Shown here: positions 45,832 through 54,062 of the stretch, in pieces | Position numbering within the stretch: position 1 is the first letter of the stretch | Layout: every line of letters begins with the position of its first letter | IMG/VR virus record: IMGVR_UViG_3300031616_000006 | Location: 1 to 60,170 of that record | Length of the DNA stretch: 60,170 nt | Source of the DNA: a virus | Strand: one strand, 5' to 3' | The notes under the pieces: model-generated | The model's input: only the letters and a program-made list of their open reading frames with translations | Database searches by the model: none | What the model was told of the DNA's origin: nothing | Program-made: the position numbers and the translations under genes

Positions 45832-46617
45832 GTGAAGGTCAGAATTATCTCTGCTGTGTCGGCTTTCCTGCTGGCACTCACAGCGTCGCTCGCCATCGCG
45901 AGCCCGGCCATGGCCGCGCAGTATTACTACTACTCTGGTGCGCAGGAGACGGTCAGCGGAGTCACTGCGGTCAGGGCGCTCATCGAGGTCGGAAACCCCT
46001 GGCTCTCAGGATACGAGCAGCACTCAGTTCGCCAGCTCGGGCTGCAGGGTGGAGCGTCTCTGGGCGACGCAGTCGAGATCGGCGTAGGCCGCTTCAATCA
46101 CGACACCGGCGTCTTCCCGACGAACGTCCCTCGGCTCTTCGTATACCGATGGACGAATGGTGCTCCTGGTGGTTACAGCGACTCGACATGGATCCCGGTG
46201 TCCAACCTGGCCGGCTACACGCGAGGGATGGATCTGACACCGTTCATCGGCAACAAGATCCTGTTCGAGATGCGACTGACAGGAACGACGTGGACTTTCC
46301 GCCTCAACAATGTCGAGTTCGGTCGCTTCCCGGCCAGTAACTGGACCAGTCCGACGTTCACCTCGGCCACGCGCTTCATCGGCTACGACGAAATCGCCAC
46401 GACTCGCGTCATCGGGTCCACCTGCACCGACCTCGGCGGAGCTCCGCCGATCCTGGCGACTGCTTCGGCGGGTTATTCCTTCGAGGACGTGCTCTACCTC
46501 CCCGGACCGACCTCGGGCAACCTGTCCCCCTTCGCTACGGATGCCACCAAGTGGAACGCCGCGCTGAAGACGGGACTGACCGACGCTTTCAACTCTGGCG
46601 GACCAGGCCTCTGCTAG
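45832..46617 (+). CDS. Secreted protein with Sec signal peptide, neprosin-like fold
   Basis: A 261-residue protein from GTG 45832 behind CGAAAGG. Residues 1-28 form a classic signal peptide (basic start, LLALTASLAIA core, PAMA-A cleavage site), fitting export from a Gram-positive host. The mature part has alternating beta strands and motifs reminiscent of the neprosin family (GVGRFNHDTGVFP, RLFVYRW, FGRFPASNW). Exported phage proteins that are not part of the lysis system are rare. It could alter the host surface or act on competitors; the role is unknown. Confidence 0.68.
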   Translation: MKVRIISAVSAFLLALTASLAIASPAMAAQYYYYSGAQETVSGVTAVRALIEVGNPWLSGYEQHSVRQLGLQGGASLGDAVEIGVGRFNHDTGVFPTNVPRLFVYRWTNGAPGGYSDSTWIPVSNLAGYTRGMDLTPFIGNKILFEMRLTGTTWTFRLNNVEFGRFPASNWTSPTFTSATRFIGYDEIATTRVIGSTCTDLGGAPPILATASAGYSFEDVLYLPGPTSGNLSPFATDATKWNAALKTGLTDAFNSGGPGLC

Positions 46618-46630
46618 AAAGGAAGACAAC

Positions 46631-46921
46631 ATGGCTCTCGGCCCTCATGAGATCCAGCATCGTTTCGGTTTTCATCCCGGAACGGACACCACCATCCCCA
46701 AGCACGAGAAGATTCGACAAGCCTATGTGGCTTTTGCGGAATTCTTGGACGCGACGCTCGGTGATTGCGATGCGGAGACAGTCAAGCAGGTCTTCGCCAG
46801 GCTCCAGGATTCGTCTATGTGGGCCAACTACGCAATCGCTCGTTTGGCGCCGCTGGAGAGTCCCGAGAGGCGTGTCGTTACCGCCAAACCCAAACCACCA
46901 TTCGCGGGGGTGAAGGGGTAG
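46631..46921 (+). CDS. Acb2/Tad1-like cyclic-nucleotide sponge
   Basis: A 96-residue protein behind GAAAGGAAG. The pattern IQHRFGFHPGT, KHEKIRQAYVAFAEFLDATL and SSMWANYAIARL matches the Acb2 helical-hairpin family, which sequesters the cyclic nucleotides of CBASS and related immune signals and so blocks abortive defence. The two His/Arg ends and the WANxAIAR helix are the best-conserved family features. It lies beside DUF6275 and the endolysin, a placement I recall from related phages. Ligand is not predictable here. Confidence 0.75.
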   Translation: MALGPHEIQHRFGFHPGTDTTIPKHEKIRQAYVAFAEFLDATLGDCDAETVKQVFARLQDSSMWANYAIARLAPLESPERRVVTAKPKPPFAGVKG

Positions 46922-46924
46922 ATC

Positions 46925-47197
46925 GTGCTTCAAGCAAGAGCCAAGAAGCTGATCTACGAGTACGTCAAGAATCATCTCGAGAAGACTAACAACCAGGCAG
47001 CTTTCACTGCTGATGACGTCTTCCTGGTCTGGTTCAACAAGAGCATCGAGAACTGGAAGGCTCTTGTCGGAACGACCCTTCCTGACGAACTCTACTACGA
47101 GGTCACGCATAACGGTGTCAAACACGAGACGTACATCGACGCTTACATGAAGGTCGAGCATGTCATCATTCCTGATCCGCCACCGTCTCCTCTGTAA
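46925..47197 (+). CDS. DUF6275-like protein
   Basis: A 90-residue protein from GTG 46925. AKKLIYEYVKNHLEKTN, VFLVWFNKSIENWKALVGTT and YYEVTHNGVKHETYIDAYMK are the typical blocks of this small phage family. A Pro-rich end (PDPPPSPL) follows. Function unknown; often near tail or lysis genes. Confidence 0.75.
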   Translation: MLQARAKKLIYEYVKNHLEKTNNQAAFTADDVFLVWFNKSIENWKALVGTTLPDELYYEVTHNGVKHETYIDAYMKVEHVIIPDPPPSPL

Positions 47198-47249
47198 AGA
47201 AACCGAGATGAACTACAAAACCCCCGGCAAGGAAAGGAGAACCGTCAAA

Positions 47250-47435
47250 ATGGCAGACGACAACGACCCGACAGTAGCGTCGGGTACCGAGCAGCTCGAG
47301 TTGAGCTTCCCCGACCCCGACGAATTCCCGTCGTACGACGAGGTCGATTCCGACGACGGAGAATCCGAGCTCCCGGGCGACAGTTTCGATGAGGCTGTTG
47401 CCGACTTTGACAGCGAAGGATGCGGGTGCGTCTGA
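47250..47435 (+). CDS. 61-residue acidic protein with CGC end
   Basis: ATG 47250 behind GGAAAGGAG; an upstream ATG at 47208 lacks a ribosome site. More than a third of residues are Asp or Glu, and the C-terminus ends EGCGCV. Its stop overlaps the endolysin start (TGATG). The acidity recalls DNA-mimic proteins, but nothing else supports that. Function unknown. Confidence 0.6.
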   Translation: MADDNDPTVASGTEQLELSFPDPDEFPSYDEVDSDDGESELPGDSFDEAVADFDSEGCGCV

Positions 47436-48196
47436 TGGCACTCTCGCAGAACGGCTACAAGTCTCGCGACTCCAGCCTCATCGCCACCTACACCGTCGTT
47501 CGCGACGTGAAGCTAAGTCTCCGCAAGGGTGACGCCCCCGTAGTCCTGTTGCACTGGGCTCGGTGGTTCGACAAGCACATCGAGCCGCTGACCAAGGTGG
47601 ACTGTGGCGGCTACAACCCTCGCGCGATCGCCGGCTCGGGAATCGACAGCAACCACGCGTCCGGCACGGCCGAAGATCTCAACTGGCGCAAGCACGTCCG
47701 CGGGAAGCACAATACCTTCTCCGCGGAGAATCAGAAGAAGATCCGAGCCCAGCTCAAGTTCTACGAAGGCGTCATCCGATGGGGTGGTGACTACAAGAAG
47801 GCCACCATCGACGACATGCACTTCGAGGTGAACGCCGGTCCGAAGGAACTCGCCCGGATTGCCAAGAAGTGCAAGGACGCCGACAAGCCGAAGCCGGCCG
47901 TCGTTTATAAGGACGTCAAGGTCGACGGCGTCCTCGGTCCGAACACGACGAAATTGTGGCAGCACGTCACCAAGCAGAAGGTGACCGGGAAGCTGGACGC
48001 GGCTTTCGTCAAGTGGCTCCAGTCCTTCCTCAAGGCGCGAGTCGATCACCGACTCGTCGTCGACGGCGACCTCGGCAAGAAGACCATCGCGGCACTCCAG
48101 CGATACCTCAAGAGCCCCGTCGACGGCTACATCACTGAGCCGAGGTCGGAGTTGGTCGTGGCGCTCCAGCGTCGCATCAACGAGGGCCGCTTCTAA
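47435..48196 (+). CDS. Endolysin: M15 peptidase with two peptidoglycan-binding repeats
   Basis: A 253-residue protein. The catalytic part (about residues 40-145) has SNHASGTAEDLNW and DDMHFEVN, the zinc-binding His-Asp-His pattern of M15 D-Ala-D-Ala-type peptidases that cut the cell-wall stem peptide. The C-terminal half has two peptidoglycan-binding-like repeats (VDGVLGPNTTKLWQHV and VDGDLGKKTIAALQRYL). No signal peptide, so export depends on the holin encoded at 10043. Confidence 0.88.
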   Translation: MALSQNGYKSRDSSLIATYTVVRDVKLSLRKGDAPVVLLHWARWFDKHIEPLTKVDCGGYNPRAIAGSGIDSNHASGTAEDLNWRKHVRGKHNTFSAENQKKIRAQLKFYEGVIRWGGDYKKATIDDMHFEVNAGPKELARIAKKCKDADKPKPAVVYKDVKVDGVLGPNTTKLWQHVTKQKVTGKLDAAFVKWLQSFLKARVDHRLVVDGDLGKKTIAALQRYLKSPVDGYITEPRSELVVALQRRINEGRF

Positions 48197-48214
48197 ACCG
48201 AAAGGGATTCTCAC

Positions 48215-48586
48215 GTGGCTTCAGTTCTCACAAGCATCAAGAAGAGTCTCGGTATCGGTGAAGACGACACCGCTTTCGACCCCGATATCGTGATGTACAT
48301 CAACACGGTCTTCTCGACGTTGAACCAGTTGGGTGTCGGTCCGGATGCAGGCTTCCTGATCGAGGACAAAGAAGCCACGTGGGAATCTTTTCTCGGTACC
48401 GACCCGCGTCTCAACTTTGTACCAACGTACATGCTGTTGCGAGTTCGTCTTCTGTTCGATCCTCCGGGAACGTCCTTCACTATTGACGCCATCAAGACCC
48501 AAATCTCGGAGTACGAATGGCGCATCAACGTGTTCCGGGAGGTGCAACTGTGGCCGTATCCGCCGGTAGTGGTTCCGGAGGTGTAG
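48215..48586 (+). CDS. Head-tail connector protein (gp6-like)
   Basis: A 123-residue protein from GTG 48215 behind CGAAAGGG. It resembles gp6-like adaptors: helices with DDTAFDPDIVMYINTVFSTL and FVPTYMLLRVRLLFDPP, and the closing RINVFREVQLWP. The location before the large terminase, and not after the capsid gene, is not the common order. It would ring the portal and seat the tail. Confidence 0.78.
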   Translation: MASVLTSIKKSLGIGEDDTAFDPDIVMYINTVFSTLNQLGVGPDAGFLIEDKEATWESFLGTDPRLNFVPTYMLLRVRLLFDPPGTSFTIDAIKTQISEYEWRINVFREVQLWPYPPVVVPEV

Positions 48587-49713
48587 ACCCGGCGAAGTCC
48601 TACGTCATCGTGTTGATTCCCGAGAAGAACGACGAAGTCTGGCAGGTTTCCAGTGAGAAAGTTCCTCACTTGACTCTCTGCTATCTCGGGGGTCAGCTCG
48701 ACAATGTACAACGCGTTACTCAGTTCATTGGTCATCTCGCTGCGACATCGCTGTCGAGAAGTACATACGGCGTAGATCATCGCGGCGTCCTTGGGGACAA
48801 ATCCGCAGACGTCCTGTTCTTCAACGATCACGTTGCTGCCATTCTCGAGACGACTCGTGTTCAGCTTCTGAGCAATATCGACATCGCCACGGCCTACGGC
48901 ATGACCGAACAGTTCGACACGTGGAAGCCGCATCTGACCCTGGGGTGGCCTGACGCGCCGGCGAAGACCAACATCGAGGGAATACCGTTCGCGGTAACTT
49001 TCGACCGCATCGCATTGTGGACAGGAGATTTCGAAGGAGTTGAATTTCCGTTGAAGAACGACAACGAAGAACTGTCCATGGCAGCCAAGGGCGAAGCATT
49101 CTTCCAGCATTTCGGCGTCAAGGGCATGCACTGGGGCGTACGCCGCGAGGATTCGGGTGGTTCGGCTACAAGTACCAAAGACGCTAAGGCCGAGAAGGCG
49201 ACCACAACGGCCCGATCGAACGACGCCAAACTCTCGACGATGCAAGAAAAGGATCGACGAGCGCAAACGGCCCGATCGAACGACGCCAAACTCTCGACGA
49301 TGCAAGAAAAGGATCGACGAGCGCAAACGGCCGACAAGCTCAAGCAGAAGCGACTCGTCGATCTCAAGTCGTCCAAGGACTCTCGCGAGGCCGGCTTTGT
49401 CAAGACGAAGGCCAAGATCTCCGGCGTCAACACCCTCTCGAACCAGGATCTTCAAACTCTCATCACGCGAATGAACCTCGAACGTCAGTTCAAGGATCTG
49501 AAGAAGATCGAGCATGAGGACACCGTCATCGGGATGGGTAAGAAGTGGGCCGGCAACTTCCTCAACGATGTTGCCAAGGACACCGCGGCGTCGTGGCTCA
49601 AGCGTCCCGGCTCGAATGCTTCCGGTCGCACGAGTGCTCGTGCATATTCGTGGGGCCAGCAAGTCGGCGGCGCCATCGATGGCACTGTAGTTCCTAAGGC
49701 GATCTCAGCGTGA
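48550..49713 (+). CDS. 2H phosphoesterase fused to a KGMHWG-tagged virion protein
   Basis: A 387-residue protein; GTG 48550 has GGGAGG upstream. Residues about 15-165 form a 2H phosphoesterase domain with two H-x-T motifs, HLTLCYLG and PHLTLGW. The family includes 2',5'-bond-cleaving enzymes and the anti-CBASS enzyme Acb1. Residue about 180 starts HFGVKGMHWGVRRED, a short motif common in phage head proteins near portal genes. The rest is Lys/Asp/Ala-rich coiled coil with a 20-residue perfect repeat. It may be packaged in the head and injected. The target molecule is unknown. Confidence 0.72.
   Translation: MAVSAGSGSGGVDPAKSYVIVLIPEKNDEVWQVSSEKVPHLTLCYLGGQLDNVQRVTQFIGHLAATSLSRSTYGVDHRGVLGDKSADVLFFNDHVAAILETTRVQLLSNIDIATAYGMTEQFDTWKPHLTLGWPDAPAKTNIEGIPFAVTFDRIALWTGDFEGVEFPLKNDNEELSMAAKGEAFFQHFGVKGMHWGVRREDSGGSATSTKDAKAEKATTTARSNDAKLSTMQEKDRRAQTARSNDAKLSTMQEKDRRAQTADKLKQKRLVDLKSSKDSREAGFVKTKAKISGVNTLSNQDLQTLITRMNLERQFKDLKKIEHEDTVIGMGKKWAGNFLNDVAKDTAASWLKRPGSNASGRTSARAYSWGQQVGGAIDGTVVPKAISA
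49206..49325 (+). repeat. Perfect 60-bp tandem duplication
   Basis: Two identical in-frame copies (49206-49265 and 49266-49325) inside the phosphoesterase fusion gene, each encoding 20 residues. The lack of any silent change implies a very recent event or active maintenance. Confidence 0.95.
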
Positions 49714-49871
49714 GTCAACCACTGCACGGCACGATCAGCGACCGTCTCAGGAAACTGTTCTCTCCTGGCGATAAAGCGTGGACGGCTCCACGACCACGAG
49801 AATCCACGCCGATGCCGAAAACCGGCGTACAAGGCGTCCGCCTCAGTAAGGGTCGACGAAAGGCGAAGTGA
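49710..49871 (+). CDS. 53-residue basic protein
   Basis: GTG 49710 overlaps the previous stop (GTGA). Strongly basic and Pro/Arg/Lys-rich (KAWTAPRPRESTPMPKTGVQ, then SKGRRKAK), probably disordered and nucleic-acid binding. Its stop overlaps the next start (TGATG). Function unknown. Confidence 0.55.
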   Translation: MSQPLHGTISDRLRKLFSPGDKAWTAPRPRESTPMPKTGVQGVRLSKGRRKAK

Positions 49872-49999
49872 TGGGAGTAGAACCCCCTCACCAAAGCAAA
49901 ACACCTCGTGGTTGGTACTGCTCACGACGATGGAATCACGAGGGACCGTGCGCTCTTCATCCGCGGTGGTGGCTGAGGATCCTACTGAAGATCTGCTAA
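49871..49999 (+). CDS. 42-residue CSRRWNHEGPCA-type protein
   Basis: Coupled to the previous gene. The GWYCSRRWNHEGPCALHPRW stretch, with two Cys and two His around Gly-Pro, recurs in tiny proteins of other actinophages and could hold a metal ion. Function unknown. Confidence 0.55.
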   Translation: MGVEPPHQSKTPRGWYCSRRWNHEGPCALHPRWWLRILLKIC

Positions 50000-50014
50000 G
50001 AGAGGAGGTTGGCG

Positions 50015-51757
50015 ATGGCCCTGTCGAACACGGCGACGCCCTATTACTATGGACAATTCCGTGATTCGGTTCTTCGAGGAGAAATCCCTGTTAATCGGGA
50101 AATTTCTCTGGAAATGAACCGTATCGATGCGCTCATCGCCAACCCCAATATCTACTACGACGATCAAGCGATCGAAGGATTCATTCTCTATTGCGAGAAT
50201 GAGTTGACGTTGACCGACGGTAGCGATCTTCATCTCCTCCCCTCGTTCAAGCTCTGGGCAGAGCAGATCTTCGGGTGGTACTTCTTCGTTGAGCGTAGCG
50301 TGTACGAGCCAACACCGGATAATCATGGTGGCCATTACGTCACTAAGGTTATCAAGAAAAGACTCACTACCAAGCAATACCTGATCGTCGCCCGTGGTGC
50401 GGCCAAGTCGATGTACGCGTCTCTCATTCAAAGTTTCTTCTTGAATGTCGACACCCAAACGACGCATCAGATTACCACCGCGCCGACGATGAAACAGGCT
50501 GAGGAAGTGATGTCGCCGATCCGTACGGCCATCACGCGCTCGCGAGGACCACTCTTCAAGTTCTTGACGGATGGATCGCTGCAGAACACGACGGGTTCGA
50601 AAGCCAACCGCGTGAAGCTTGCATCGACGAAGAAGGGCATCGAGAACTTCCTCACCGGCTCGATCATCGAGATTCGGCCGATGTCCATCAATAAACTCCA
50701 GGGCCTTCGGCCTAAGACGTCAACGGTGGATGAGTGGCTGTCGGGCGACCTCCGCGAGGATGTCATCGGTGCCATCGAACAGGGTGCATCCAAGTTGGAC
50801 GATTGGCTCATCGTCGCGATCAGTTCGGAAGGAACCGTTCGTAACGGGTCAGGCGATACCGTCAAAATGGAACTCGCCACCATCCTTCGTGGCGACTACC
50901 AGGCCCCGCACGTCTCGATCTTCCACTACAAGCTCGACGAACTCGACGAAGTAAACCACCCTCGTATGTGGGTCAAAGCAAATCCGAATCTCGGTAAGAC
51001 GGTTACGTACGACACGTACCAACTGGATGTGGAACGAGCCGAGAAAGCTCCTGCTTCCCGGAACGACATCCTTGCCAAGCGATTCGGAATTCCCATGGAG
51101 GGCTACACGTACTTCTTCACCTACGAGGAAACGATCCCGTTCCGGCGTCGTCACTTCGACAACATGCCGTGTGCTCTCGGGGCCGACCTTTCGCAGGGCG
51201 ACGACTTCTGTGCGTTCACATTCTTGTTCCCCGTGCGGGACGGGTTCGGCGTTAAGACGCGGAGTTACATTACCAGTCTGACGTTGACGAAGCTTCCTGG
51301 AGCCATGCGTCACAAGTACGATGAGTTCATCAACGAAGGCAGTCTCCACGTGCTTGAGGGCTCGGTCCTCGACATGATGGACGTGTATGATGATCTCGAT
51401 CGTTTCATCTTGGCGCAGGGATACGACATTCGAGCATTCGGATTCGACCCCTACAACGCCAAGGAATTCGTGACTCGTTGGGAAGCGGAGAACGGTCCTT
51501 TCGGAATCGAGAAAGTCATCCAGGGATCCCGGACCGAATCAGTTCCCCTGGGTGAATTGAAGATCCTTGCGGGCGAGCGTCAGCTTTATTTCGACGAAGA
51601 CCTGATGCAATTCGCCATGGGTAACGCCATCACCCTCGAAGACACGAACGGTAACCGCAAGCTTCTCAAGACCCGATACCAAGACAAGATCGACAACGTG
51701 GCCGCCCTGATGGACGCCTATATCGCATGGAAGCTCAACAAGGAGGCATTCGAATGA
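50015..51757 (+). CDS. Terminase large subunit
   Basis: A 580-residue packaging motor. ATG 50015 is eight bases after GAGGAGG; a TTG two codons earlier is less likely. The ATPase domain has VARGAAKSMYASL (Walker A-type), and STVDEWLSG as the Walker B region. The nuclease domain begins at ALGADLSQGDDFCA (first catalytic Asp), with further acidic residues downstream (FGFDPYNAKEF). It cuts and pumps DNA into the prohead with the small subunit at 43273. Confidence 0.93.
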   Translation: MALSNTATPYYYGQFRDSVLRGEIPVNREISLEMNRIDALIANPNIYYDDQAIEGFILYCENELTLTDGSDLHLLPSFKLWAEQIFGWYFFVERSVYEPTPDNHGGHYVTKVIKKRLTTKQYLIVARGAAKSMYASLIQSFFLNVDTQTTHQITTAPTMKQAEEVMSPIRTAITRSRGPLFKFLTDGSLQNTTGSKANRVKLASTKKGIENFLTGSIIEIRPMSINKLQGLRPKTSTVDEWLSGDLREDVIGAIEQGASKLDDWLIVAISSEGTVRNGSGDTVKMELATILRGDYQAPHVSIFHYKLDELDEVNHPRMWVKANPNLGKTVTYDTYQLDVERAEKAPASRNDILAKRFGIPMEGYTYFFTYEETIPFRRRHFDNMPCALGADLSQGDDFCAFTFLFPVRDGFGVKTRSYITSLTLTKLPGAMRHKYDEFINEGSLHVLEGSVLDMMDVYDDLDRFILAQGYDIRAFGFDPYNAKEFVTRWEAENGPFGIEKVIQGSRTESVPLGELKILAGERQLYFDEDLMQFAMGNAITLEDTNGNRKLLKTRYQDKIDNVAALMDAYIAWKLNKEAFE

Positions 51758-52185
51758 GAGTTGAGGGTGAGAAGCCTTCCTTGGATGAGCTTGCTCACTT
51801 TGGTATCAAGGGCATGAAATGGGGCATTCGAAGTGCGGATCAACCACTGAATGCCAACTACACCTCGCGAATGCGCTCCAATGATCGACAAGTTCATGGT
51901 AAACGCGCAGTCGAGCGGATCAACACCCATCTGAACGAGGGCGGAACGCGTGATGATGCGCTGCGTCGAGAAGATATTCGTAATGCTCGCCAACGTCTTC
52001 TCGCCGCCGGCGCACTGTACGCTACTTCGTTGTTGGTGACGCATGGTTCGGTTCAAGTGTCCACTATGGCCGAAAACAATCGTACTGCTGCTAGAGACGC
52101 TGCGGTTGGCATCGGCTCCAAATCAACTCCGCTGAACTACATCAAACCTCGCGGCGGGGTCCACACTATTACTACGATGAAGTAG
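51754..52185 (+). CDS. Small virion protein with KGMKWG tag
   Basis: A 143-residue protein whose ATG overlaps the terminase stop. It begins with LAHFGIKGMKWGIRSADQ (residues 12-29), the same motif as in the 48550 protein. The rest is helical and basic with one hydrophobic stretch (LLAAGALYATSLLV). The motif plus position between terminase and portal suggests a head-internal protein. The function of the motif is not established. Confidence 0.65.
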   Translation: MRVEGEKPSLDELAHFGIKGMKWGIRSADQPLNANYTSRMRSNDRQVHGKRAVERINTHLNEGGTRDDALRREDIRNARQRLLAAGALYATSLLVTHGSVQVSTMAENNRTAARDAAVGIGSKSTPLNYIKPRGGVHTITTMK

Positions 52186-52199
52186 AAAGGGGGTGAGAC

Positions 52200-53531
52200 A
52201 TGCCAATCGTTGACCGAATCAAGCACGCGTGGAACGCCTTCCTCAAGCTGGACACGAATCGAAATGATTTCGATTACAGCAGGGGCCCCGTCACCTACGG
52301 CTCAGCGCGACCCGATCGAACTCGGATGCTGTTCGGTAACGAACGCACCATCATTTCCTCGATCTACAACCGACTGGCTCTCGACTGTGTCGAAATCGAT
52401 ATCCTCCATGTTCGAACGGATGCCGATAAGCGATACGTGGGGGATGTTGACAGCGGCTTGAACAACTGCCTTACAATCGAGGCCAACATCGATCAAGCAG
52501 CTCGAGCGTTCCGCCAAGATGTCGTCATGACGCTCTTCGACAAGGGCGTGGTGGCGCTAGTTCCTGTCGACACGACGGTGGATCCGAACGCGTCGGGAAG
52601 CTTCGATATCCAAACCATGCGTGTCGGGCATATCGTTGGCTGGCACCCCCAAGAAATTCGGGTCGAGGTCTGGAACGAAAAACTCGGGCAACGGCAAGAG
52701 GTCACGCTGGGTAAGAAGTTCGTGGCCATTGTGGAGAATCCGCTCTATGCGGTCATGAATGAACCGAACTCGACGCTTCAGCGATTGATCCGAAAACTCA
52801 ACTTGCTCGACAACATGGATGAGTTGGTGAGTTCGGGTAAGCTCGACATGATCATCCAACTCCCATACGTCATCAAGTCCGATGCCCGTCGCAACGACGC
52901 AAACCGGCGACGTACGGAGATCGAAGAGCAACTTCGGGGCAGCAAGTACGGTATCGCGTATACCGATGGCACCGAGAAGATCACTCAGCTCAATCGCCCT
53001 GTCGAGAACACGCTGCTGAAGCAGATCGAGTGGCTGGTGACACAGCTATATTCGCAACTCGGTCTCACGCCCGAGGTGATGAACGGTACCGCGGACGAAG
53101 CAACCATGAAGAACTACTACAACCGAACGATCAACCCGATCGTCATGGCCCTTGTCGAGGAGATGAAGCGAAAGTTCATCACCAAGACGGCTCGGTCACA
53201 GCGGCAGTCCATCATGGCGTTCCGCGATCCCTTCAAGATGGTTCCCATCAGCGATCTCGCGGAAATCGCCGACAAGCTGTCACGGAACGAGATCGTCACC
53301 GCCAACGAGATGCGTCAATTCATGGGAATCAAGCCGGCGCAAGATCCCAAGGCCGATCTTCTCATGAACAGCAACATGCCTCAGCCAGGCCAACTTCCTG
53401 CGTCCAACGTCCAGACGATCGACGGGCAAGTGGTAGATACTGGCGGGGATGCGGCCGTTCAGTCTGCTATGAACGAGCTGGAAGGTACCGTCGACCAGAT
53501 CTTCAGCGATCTGGGGCTCACGAGTGGATAG
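52200..53531 (+). CDS. Portal protein
   Basis: A 443-residue protein behind AAAGGGGGTGAG. Order after terminase and before the protease-capsid gene, and segments RIKHAWNAFLKLDTNR, FGNERTIISSIYNRLALDCV, QLYSQLGLTPEVMNGTADEA and ANEMRQFMGIKP, identify the SPP1/HK97-type portal family. It forms the 12-subunit ring through which DNA enters and leaves. Confidence 0.92.
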   Translation: MPIVDRIKHAWNAFLKLDTNRNDFDYSRGPVTYGSARPDRTRMLFGNERTIISSIYNRLALDCVEIDILHVRTDADKRYVGDVDSGLNNCLTIEANIDQAARAFRQDVVMTLFDKGVVALVPVDTTVDPNASGSFDIQTMRVGHIVGWHPQEIRVEVWNEKLGQRQEVTLGKKFVAIVENPLYAVMNEPNSTLQRLIRKLNLLDNMDELVSSGKLDMIIQLPYVIKSDARRNDANRRRTEIEEQLRGSKYGIAYTDGTEKITQLNRPVENTLLKQIEWLVTQLYSQLGLTPEVMNGTADEATMKNYYNRTINPIVMALVEEMKRKFITKTARSQRQSIMAFRDPFKMVPISDLAEIADKLSRNEIVTANEMRQFMGIKPAQDPKADLLMNSNMPQPGQLPASNVQTIDGQVVDTGGDAAVQSAMNELEGTVDQIFSDLGLTSG

Positions 53532-54045
53532 CCTCCTACAGCATCAATACGACGCAGTAGCTCGACGGGAATACTATCTTCGCACCCGAAAGCTTGTGGG
53601 CCGAGCGAAGAATACCACTCTTCCCGCTGTCAAAACTACTCCGACGAAGGCACTTCCCCCGAAGAAGACGCACGCCCAACGCCAGAAGGAATTGGAAGCG
53701 CGTATTACCAGGCTTCAGGGGAAACTCGAACAGCTCCGAGCGGCGCTCAAGGTTTTGGTAGAAGCAGCACAGAAGCGCAGTGGAGTCGCTAAGAATTCTG
53801 CTGAGCAGGCGGCGATTGATAAGTACCAATCGTCGCATTCTTCTGATCCCACCTCGAAGTACGAGAAGATGACTCAGAAGCAGAAAGATGCTGCGGCCAA
53901 AGCCGTTGAGAAGTATCGGGACAAGAACAAAGTCCTCGAAGATCAGGCGACAGATCTGAACAAGAAGATCAAAGCCATCCGCGACCGCATCAAGCGCATA
54001 CAAAAGACAGGCTCCGTCGGAGCCAGTACATCTACTACACGGTAA
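53524..54045 (+). CDS. Coiled-coil head assembly protein (scaffold-like)
   Basis: A 173-residue protein from GTG 53524, overlapping the portal stop. The N-terminal LLQHQYDAVARREYYLRTRK is typical of proteins between portal and capsid genes in phages of Gram-positive hosts. The rest is Lys/Ala/Glu-rich coiled coil (residues about 55-165). It may act in scaffolding or bind the protease. No MuF ADP-ribosyltransferase motif is seen. Confidence 0.65.
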   Translation: MDSLLQHQYDAVARREYYLRTRKLVGRAKNTTLPAVKTTPTKALPPKKTHAQRQKELEARITRLQGKLEQLRAALKVLVEAAQKRSGVAKNSAEQAAIDKYQSSHSSDPTSKYEKMTQKQKDAAAKAVEKYRDKNKVLEDQATDLNKKIKAIRDRIKRIQKTGSVGASTSTTR

Positions 54046-54062
54046 GAGAGGAGCCTGTCAAA

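Noticed and set aside
46925-47435. A DNA-mimic anti-restriction role for the acidic 61-residue protein
   Set aside because: Acidity alone is not evidence, and its spacing of charges is irregular.
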